From: Echinarachnius parma
Lineage: Eukaryota; Echinodermata; Echinoidea; Clypeasteroida; Echinarachniidae
Length of the DNA: 64,000 nucleotides
NCBI GenBank assembly: GCA_037951105.1
Contig: JBAMJV010000904.1
Coordinates: 124,001 to 188,000, forward strand
Reading direction: 5' to 3'
Below, piece after piece: positions 61,101 through 64,000 of the stretch. The notes under the pieces are model-generated. The model was not told the origin of the DNA and ran no database searches. It saw only the letters and a program-made list of their open reading frames with translations. Position numbers and translations under genes: made by a program. How positions within the stretch are numbered: the first letter of the stretch is position 1; every line of letters begins with the position of its first letter.

Positions 61101-63955
61101 TGTATGTATTTTGGGGGGCCAATAATCTGATTAGATTTTGGGGTCATGAGGTCAAAGGTCACAGAGCTCATTATATATGCAAAAATAGCTCGTGATCGCG
61201 TTATCTCAAGAAGGGATTGACAGATTCTGATCAAACTTGGTACATGTATGTATTTTGGGGGGCCAATAATCTGATTAGATTTTGGGGTCATGAGGTCAAA
61301 GGTCACAGAGCTCATTATATATGCAAAAATAGCTCGTGATCGCGTTATCTCAAGAAGGGATTGACAGATTCTGATCAAACTTGGTACATGTATGTATCTT
61401 GGGGGGCCGATGATCTGATTAGATTTTGGGGTCATGAGGTCAAAGGTCAAAGGTCACAGCTCATTATATATGCAAAAATAGCTCGTGATCGCGTTATCTC
61501 AAGAACGGATTGAAGGATTCTGACCAAATTTGGTACATGTATGTATTTTGGGGGGCCAATAATCTGATTAGATTTTGGGGTCATGAGGTCAAAGGTCACA
61601 GAGCTCATTATATATGCAAAAATAGCTCGTGATCGCGTTATCTCAAGAAGGGATTGACAGATTCTGACCAAACTTGGTACATGTATGTATCTTGGGGGGC
61701 CGATGATCTTATTAGATTTTGGGGTCATGAGAGCAAAGGTCAAGGTCACTTATAGCTCATAATTGTGATACGTCAAGATTTAAAGAAAGAGTACCATCAA
61801 AATTGAGTTGACAGAATCAATTCAGTGTACATGTTGATTTGGGCTTGATATAAATAAATTGCGTAATGGCGGAGGCATCATTTTCGACTGCGCGCAGTCG
61901 AAGATCCATCTAGTTTTAAGGTATTATATTTATTTTTCCCCCATATAAGTATATTCTTTATGTTTTCATCGGGGGTAGCAAAGTCTGAATTGAGCAGAAA
62001 AGACGCCAAACAACTCTAATAGCAGGGCTCTCTATAATATAAAGATTAACAATTAATTGTGTGATTGATTGATGAGTTGTACTAGTATACAGTTGTTAAC
62101 TGGTGGTGGAGGGAAAAGCATGGAATGTTCCACTCCCAAGGGATTTTAAATGCTATTGAGGGAAGAGTAAATATTTTCTTCGCAAAATAGCATTTAAAAT
62201 CCCGAGGGGAACATTCCATGATTTTCCCCACAGCAAAGTTAACAACTGTTTTATCATCTGAATTGCCATGTAACAGTGCCATGTAACATCTAAAAATGTT
62301 ACATGGCAGCTGATGTACTGTATTTACTAAGTCAGGTGATAATACTTTTTATCTAGTGAGTGCAACGCACTTTCACCCAAGATATCTACAGAGTGTAACG
62401 ATGGGTGAAACTATATTTCATCACGTGATTAACTTTTGACCAATCGTAGAGCAAGATTCTTAGTATGTGGAATATAATACGATTTATCCTATAGTCTATT
62501 GATAGCACAATTAATTGTAAATCTTTGTTACAGATAGGCCAAATAACTATTAATCAGGGAATGAATAAATATATATGCTTTTTTCGATATTTTTTTTGAT
62601 ATACAGAAAGGGCGGTATGACGATGCAGTGAAACAGTGGAAGAAGATTCCCACCTACCTCGAGACGGAGAGCTCCCTCGATGGCGAGACAAAGATCAGGT
62701 CTGATGCACTCCTGCTGGCCGCCAATCTCAACGTCGCCATGGCGACGATAAAAATAGAGGACTTTGTTGAAGCCATTGAATGCTGTGATAAGGTGGGTTT
62801 AACCCTAATAAGGCCGGGTTATTTTGGCTATTAACAAGTTTTTAAAAGATTATTCAACTGGCCCGAAACCTAAATCTGGTGGCCCCAAACAAAGAAAAAC
62901 ATAACGAATTCTGATAAATTTGGTTGCCCAAGCGGGCCAGTAGAATTTAGGATCAATGAAATTTGGTGGCCCGGAGCTAAAATTTTGGTGGCCCCGGGCT
63001 AGCCAGCCTATGTTAATTTTGAGCACTGCTATAGGATTATATCTAGTAATATCTAACTTATTCAGCTTTAATTTATACATGTACATGTATGTACATTTAG
63101 GCAATTCAGATGGACACGTCCAGCGTTAAAGGTTATTTGAGATGGGGCCATCCTCTACATGTATACCAGCCTAGCTGCTGATCAGTTTGAGATTTATACC
63201 AATAAATAAATAAATGGAATGAAAACAAGTCTTAGCACATTCCAACTTTATTATGCCTCCGCCAACGAAGTGGCCGGAGGCATTATGTTTTCGGGTTGTC
63301 CGTCCGTCCGTCCGTCCGTCCGTCCGTCCCGTTTTCGTTCTCGCGATATCTCAAGAACCGGTTGACGGATCAATTTCAAACTTGGTATGAGTGTACATAT
63401 CGGGGAAGCAATGATCTGATTAGATTTGGGGGGTCATGAGGTCAAAGTTCAAGGTCACATGACTCGATATGTATGCGAAAATGGCTTGTAATGGCAAAAT
63501 TTCAAGAACTGAATATCAGATTTCAATCAAACTCGGTACCTGAATGTATCATAAAGAGTCAACGTAGCCATAAAATGTTGGGGTCATGAGGTTGAGGTCA
63601 AGGTCAGAGGACTCATTATACATGCAAAAAAGCTTGTAATGGAAAAATCTCAAGAACTAAATGTCAGATTTCAATCAAACTTGGTACCTGAATGTTTCTT
63701 AGGGAGCCAATGTAGCCATCAAAGTTTGGGGTCATATGGTCAAGGTCACAGGACTCAAAATATATGAAAAATATTTTGAAAAATTTAATTCAGTGCATGT
63801 TAAATTGGAGTTGATATTAAAATCGCGTGATAGCGGAGGCATAATTTTCGACTGCGCGCAGTCGAAGATCCATCTAGTTTTCATTTTAAGATTGAATCGT
63901 CAAACGTCAAAGGTTATTTCAGGCGGGGCCAGGCTCTCTACTCAGAGTACGAAAG
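49047..63955 (+). CDS. FKBP4/5-type immunophilin (3' end beyond the window)
   Basis: FK506-binding peptidyl-prolyl isomerase of the FKBP51/52 type, an Hsp90 co-chaperone class. Exons: 49047-49166, 50966-51116, 53010-53108, 54933-55094, 55795-55863, 57259-57437, 58705-58788, 62607-62792 (350 residues), then an ambiguous TPR exon (63,101 or 63,891). Phases agree throughout. FKBP domain 1 is about residues 55-142 and keeps the binding residues Tyr64, Phe74, Asp75, Phe84, Val93, Ile94, Trp97, Tyr120, Ile128 and Phe136, so it is probably active. Domain 2 (about 178-260) lacks the Asp and Trp (VEGVLMAL), as in vertebrate FKBP51/52, and is probably inactive. TPR 1 starts in exons 7-8 ([20 protein letters not shown]). 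Vertebrate proteins are about 455 residues, so about 90 remain. Exons 1, 3, 6 and 9 have ghosts. Confidence 0.9.
49279..49378 (+). pseudogene. ghost 1 of FKBP exon 1
   Basis: Repeats the last ~90 nt of exon 1 without visible change, with the donor AAG|GTATGT and the following intron; 212 bp from the parent. AG-rich sequence upstream could act as acceptor. Confidence 0.9.
49491..49587 (+). pseudogene. ghost 2 of FKBP exon 1
   Basis: Two or three substitutions relative to the parent (for example CTCAAG at the end); donor GTACAT. Offset 209 bp from ghost 1. Confidence 0.9.
49732..50178. mobile_element. AAAGGGGACCACC MITE, copy 2, inserted in a ghost exon
   Basis: Bounded by TTAA, opposite orientation to 37,996-38,441. 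To its left is the GAGGAGGAATAT start of a ghost exon unit and to its right the rest of that unit (TTCCCTGATCCCC), so the MITE landed in an existing ghost. Confidence 0.8.
50182..50247 (+). pseudogene. ghost 3 of FKBP exon 1, cut by a MITE
   Basis: The last 66 nt of exon 1, nearly unchanged, with donor GTACAT. Its first part is across the MITE at 49,732. Confidence 0.85.
50280..50800. repeat. GAT-rich simple repeat
   Basis: Degenerate GATGAT/GGTGAT sequence in FKBP intron 1, like that in SEPSECS intron 5. Frames here are low-complexity. Confidence 0.85.
50966..51116 (+). CDS. FKBP exon 2 (FKBP domain 1, N part)
   Basis: Acceptor TACCAG, donor [28 protein letters not shown] and DQFSFTLGQ carry the Tyr, Phe-Asp and Phe of the ligand pocket. 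Confidence 0.95.
51160..52280. repeat. seven-copy tandem repeat, 145-157 bp
   Basis: The block AACAATTTATTGTCCTA recurs near 51,267, 51,424, 51,575, 51,730, 51,880, 52,025 and 52,172, each followed by CTCTCTTGTTTGTAGATGAG and CACAAGAAATTCC. The array begins and ends in TTGCCCG-type repeat sequence, from which the unit seems derived. In FKBP intron 2. Confidence 0.9.
52399..52701. mobile_element. GGGGTGTTTCACAAAG MITE, copy 4
   Basis: Same inverted ends and CTTTCCATA subterminal blocks; the right terminus is degenerate. Confidence 0.75.
52760..52980. mobile_element. TIR element with telomere-like CCCTAA repeats
   Basis: CACTTGGTCTAC near 52,760 and GTAGACCAAGTG near 52,950 form inverted ends with further GGTCTACT blocks; the middle carries several CCCTAA units (52,835-52,880). 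Confidence 0.6.
53010..53108 (+). CDS. FKBP exon 3 (FKBP domain 1, centre)
   Basis: Acceptor CTCTGCAG, donor [27 protein letters not shown] with the pocket Val-Ile-x-x-Trp, then [10 protein letters not shown]. Confidence 0.95.
53175..53847 (+). pseudogene. five tandem ghosts of FKBP exon 3, 3' edge
   Basis: Each unit holds about 75 nt of exon end (GGCAACGATG ... CCTACGGCAAG), the donor GTGAGT and the next ~65 bp of intron. Donors lie at 53,253, 53,399, 53,553, 53,698 and 53,843, spacings of 144-154 bp counting from the true donor at 53,109. Indels and stops break the frame in most units, while the donors are intact in all. Confidence 0.92.
53871..54125 (-). mobile_element. 3' fragment of a LINE reverse transcriptase
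   Basis: On the minus strand the frame gives [19 protein letters not shown], the conserved C-terminal motif of ORF2 in CR1/jockey-like LINEs (consensus FFPRTIRDWNSLP), preceded by [18 protein letters not shown] and followed by a degraded end. One stop interrupts it. It abuts the ghost array of FKBP exon 3. Confidence 0.7.
54260..54930. other. FKBP intron 3, dispersed repeats
   Basis: Contains GGAAAGTCATGGAATTT-type blocks (54,690-54,870) also seen near 18,800, and a TTAAAGGGAGTCC start near 54,394 that may be one end of another TTAA MITE. No exon. Confidence 0.45.
54933..55094 (+). CDS. FKBP exon 4 (end of domain 1, linker)
   Basis: Acceptor TTTGCAG, donor [30 protein letters not shown] closes domain 1; [16 protein letters not shown] matches the linker of FKBP51/52. 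Confidence 0.95.
55161..55557. mobile_element. GGGCCCATATTC foldback element, copy 2
   Basis: CCCCATATTCAT ... ATGAATATGGGCCC termini with inverted CGCTAGCTTAG blocks, as in copy 1 at 11,737. Confidence 0.7.
55795..55863 (+). CDS. FKBP exon 5 (domain 2, N part)
   Basis: Acceptor CTTTCAG, donor [30 protein letters not shown]; the pocket Asp after Phe is Asn here (FEN). Confidence 0.9.
55889..56638. mobile_element. piggyBac-like TTAA element with C/G homopolymer arms
   Basis: TTAACCCTAA at the left and TTAGGGTTAA at the right: TTAA flanks with CCCTAA-type termini, as in piggyBac-type elements. GAAGACC and CCATAATGGC/CCATAATG-C blocks with long G and C runs form the subterminal arms. Fragments such as TTAACCCTAATAAGGCCGGG (62,802) mark another copy. 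Confidence 0.65.
56639..56735. repeat. (TTGAA)n/(TTGCA)n pentanucleotide repeat
   Basis: About 20 units, TTGAAT-type at the edges and ATTGC in the middle; adjacent GAATTGAATT lies on the other side of the TTAA element, so that element inserted in this repeat. Confidence 0.9.
56868..57224. mobile_element. AAAGGGATAGTTGAG-family MITE, copy 2
   Basis: Shares CAACAGTTATAATTC, AACACAAGAGGGTGC and AGCGCCCTCTA blocks with 8,338-8,879; the right end is CCTTTAA, the left end truncated or decayed. Confidence 0.6.
57259..57437 (+). CDS. FKBP exon 6 (domain 2, C part)
   Basis: Acceptor AATGTCAG, donor [29 protein letters not shown] and [11 protein letters not shown], then [13 protein letters not shown]. 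The only copy with an acceptor. Confidence 0.95.
57474..57598 (+). pseudogene. ghost 1 of FKBP exon 6
   Basis: About 125 nt, open in the parent frame ([20 protein letters not shown]) with donor GTAACC; about 161 bp from the parent donor. Its start lacks an obvious acceptor. Confidence 0.9.
57686..57788 (+). pseudogene. ghost 2 of FKBP exon 6
   Basis: About 102 nt nearly identical to the exon, donor GTAACC, 190 bp after ghost 1. A trace of its downstream edge (TTTTGAAAAGGTA) recurs at 57,859, and a degenerate third ghost lies at 58,387-58,437. Confidence 0.9.
58100..58335. mobile_element. foldback MITE with GGTACCCCGGGGTACC palindromes
   Basis: Outer GTGATGACACA / TGTCATCATGTGTT are imperfect inverted ends. 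At 58,117-58,156 CGCGGTACCCCGGGGTACC occurs as an inverted pair, and GGTACCCCAGGGTACC near the right end repeats it. Confidence 0.6.
58705..58788 (+). CDS. FKBP exon 7 (linker to TPR)
   Basis: Acceptor TTTCCAG, donor AAG|GTATGT; 28 codons [20 protein letters not shown] onward, matching the KAKESWEM linker. A mini-ghost (CACAG|GCCAAG|GTAATT) lies at 58,597-58,613. Confidence 0.95.
58828..59221. mobile_element. AAAGGGACTTAGTAAC MITE, copy 4
   Basis: TTAAAGGGACTTAGTAAC to GTTACTATATCCCTTTAA, in the orientation opposite to copies 1-3. Confidence 0.75.
59260..61915. repeat. ~145-bp tandem satellite, with an inserted unrelated segment
   Basis: Units carry GCAAAAATAGCTCGTGATCG, TCTCAAGAA, TTGGTACATGTATGTAT, GGGGGGCC and GGGGTCATGAGGTCAAAGG. 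One and a half units lie at 59,260-59,520; about eight more at 60,585-61,750 (spacings 142-151), ending in GCGGAGGCAT and ACTGCGCGCAGTCGAAGATC at 61,868-61,915. On the minus strand the units are open across several repeats ([14 protein letters not shown]), which follows from a unit length divisible by three rather than from a gene. It is the same family as 63,252-63,882. Confidence 0.9.
60433..60560. repeat. hairpin with CCCTCGGGCCGATGGCCCTC loop region
   Basis: AGCTAAAACTATTCGCA and its complement TGCGAATAGTTTTAGCT, with inner GTACCATTCTCCC/GGGAGAACAGTAC, form an imperfect ~55-bp-arm hairpin. It sits in the segment that separates two parts of the satellite. Confidence 0.7.
62090..62250. mobile_element. 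foldback MITE (ACAGTTGTTAAC)
   Basis: ACAGTTGTTAAC ... GTTAACAACTGT outer ends; inner CATGGAATGTTCC/GGAACATTCCATG and GGGATTTTAAATGCTAT/ATAGCATTTAAAATCCC. Near-perfect hairpin. Confidence 0.75.
62607..62792 (+). CDS. FKBP exon 8 (TPR 1-2)
   Basis: Acceptor ATATACAG, donor [28 protein letters not shown] ends TPR helix 1; [19 protein letters not shown] begins the second repeat, ending ECCDK. Confidence 0.92.
62850..63025. repeat. TGGCCCG dispersed repeat
   Basis: Alternating TGGCCCG and GGCCAG blocks as at 19,267; lies directly after a piggyBac-like terminus at 62,802. Confidence 0.6.
63101..63180 (+). pseudogene. FKBP exon 9, upstream copy (probably a ghost)
   Basis: Good acceptor (CATTTAG) and [11 protein letters not shown] in the right phase, fitting the length of the family. 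Beyond this the copy decays (GYLRWGHP for an FRRG motif) and stops at TGA. Either a ghost or a damaged exon 9. Confidence 0.6.
63252..63882. mobile_element. complete copy of the GGCGGAGGCAT satellite element
   Basis: Starts TATGCCTCCGCCAACGAAGT, has a (GTCC)n run, then three divergent ~145-bp units with TCTCAAGAAC and GGGGTCATGAGGTCAA, and ends GCGGAGGCATAATTTTCGAC and GTCGAAGATCCATCTAGTTTT. CTCCGCC at the left pairs with GGCGGAG-like sequence near the ends. It separates the two FKBP exon 9 copies. Confidence 0.8.
63891..63955 (+). CDS. FKBP exon 9, downstream copy (probable TPR exon)
   Basis: Possible acceptor TTTTAAG, donor GAAAG|GTCAAA. Reads [20 protein letters not shown], keeping the F-R-R-G-x-A motif of the third TPR helix, but joined to exon 8 it lacks about three residues that the upstream copy has. 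The true exon structure may need a transcript to settle. Confidence 0.55.
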
Positions 63956-64000
63956 GTCAAAGGTCGATTTCTAGCACTTGCTTGAGCTTAAGACAAAGAA

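Noticed and set aside
60990-61749. 149- and 100-codon minus-strand frames
   Set aside because: Repeat units with lengths divisible by three; no start site or homology, and many near-identical units elsewhere are out of frame.
9052-63340. CRISPR-like direct repeats
   Set aside because: All direct arrays here have long units without regular spacers, and the genome is animal; nothing resembles a CRISPR array.

Overview
The window looks like a marine deuterostome invertebrate, most likely an echinoderm. It has small exons in long introns, many foldback MITEs, a tRNA-derived SINE with a GCGCTATATAAA-type tail, and protein matches at vertebrate-like distance. The species cannot be fixed from sequence alone. 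Three conserved nuclear genes could be assembled exon by exon with consistent phases.

Layout: 1-6.0 kb holds foldback elements and no convincing gene. 6,052-17,985 (+) is a complete nine-exon LIPT1 (mitochondrial lipoyltransferase) with a predicted targeting peptide and an apparent U12-type AT-AC intron. 18-24.9 kb is repeat-rich intergenic DNA. 24,954-39,863 (-) is a complete six-exon SEPSECS (selenocysteine synthase); its 9.9-kb intron 4 contains, on the opposite strand, an intronless class A GPCR with one frame break (33,947-34,961). 40,384-46,323 is an inverted-repeat element flanked by TA, split by a 5.35-kb Ty3/gypsy LTR retrotransposon (40,657-46,005, target duplication GTAAG). 46.3-49 kb is intergenic with MITEs. 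49,047 to the right edge (+) is an FKBP4/5-type immunophilin with two FKBP domains and the start of a TPR domain, continuing past the window.

The genes do not form a pathway: LIPT1 acts on mitochondrial 2-oxoacid dehydrogenases, SEPSECS makes Sec-tRNA in the cytosol, and the FKBP protein is a probable Hsp90 co-chaperone. What unites the locus is its mutational texture. In all three genes the edges of exons, with splice site and flanking intron, are duplicated in tandem into the neighbouring intron, giving decaying ghost exons. Many of these units, and several unrelated tandem arrays, have periods near 142-162 bp. TTAA-flanked MITE families, hAT-like and MULE-like foldback elements and nested insertions make up much of the rest.

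The observations most worth a second look are the ghost exons and their near-nucleosomal period, the AT-AC intron of LIPT1, an apparent self-priming site in the Ty3 element (11 nt of LTR complementary to the sequence at the LTR end), and a 14-bp motif (GTAACGTCCGAAAC) present eight times in both orientations in the 3 kb upstream of the intronic GPCR.
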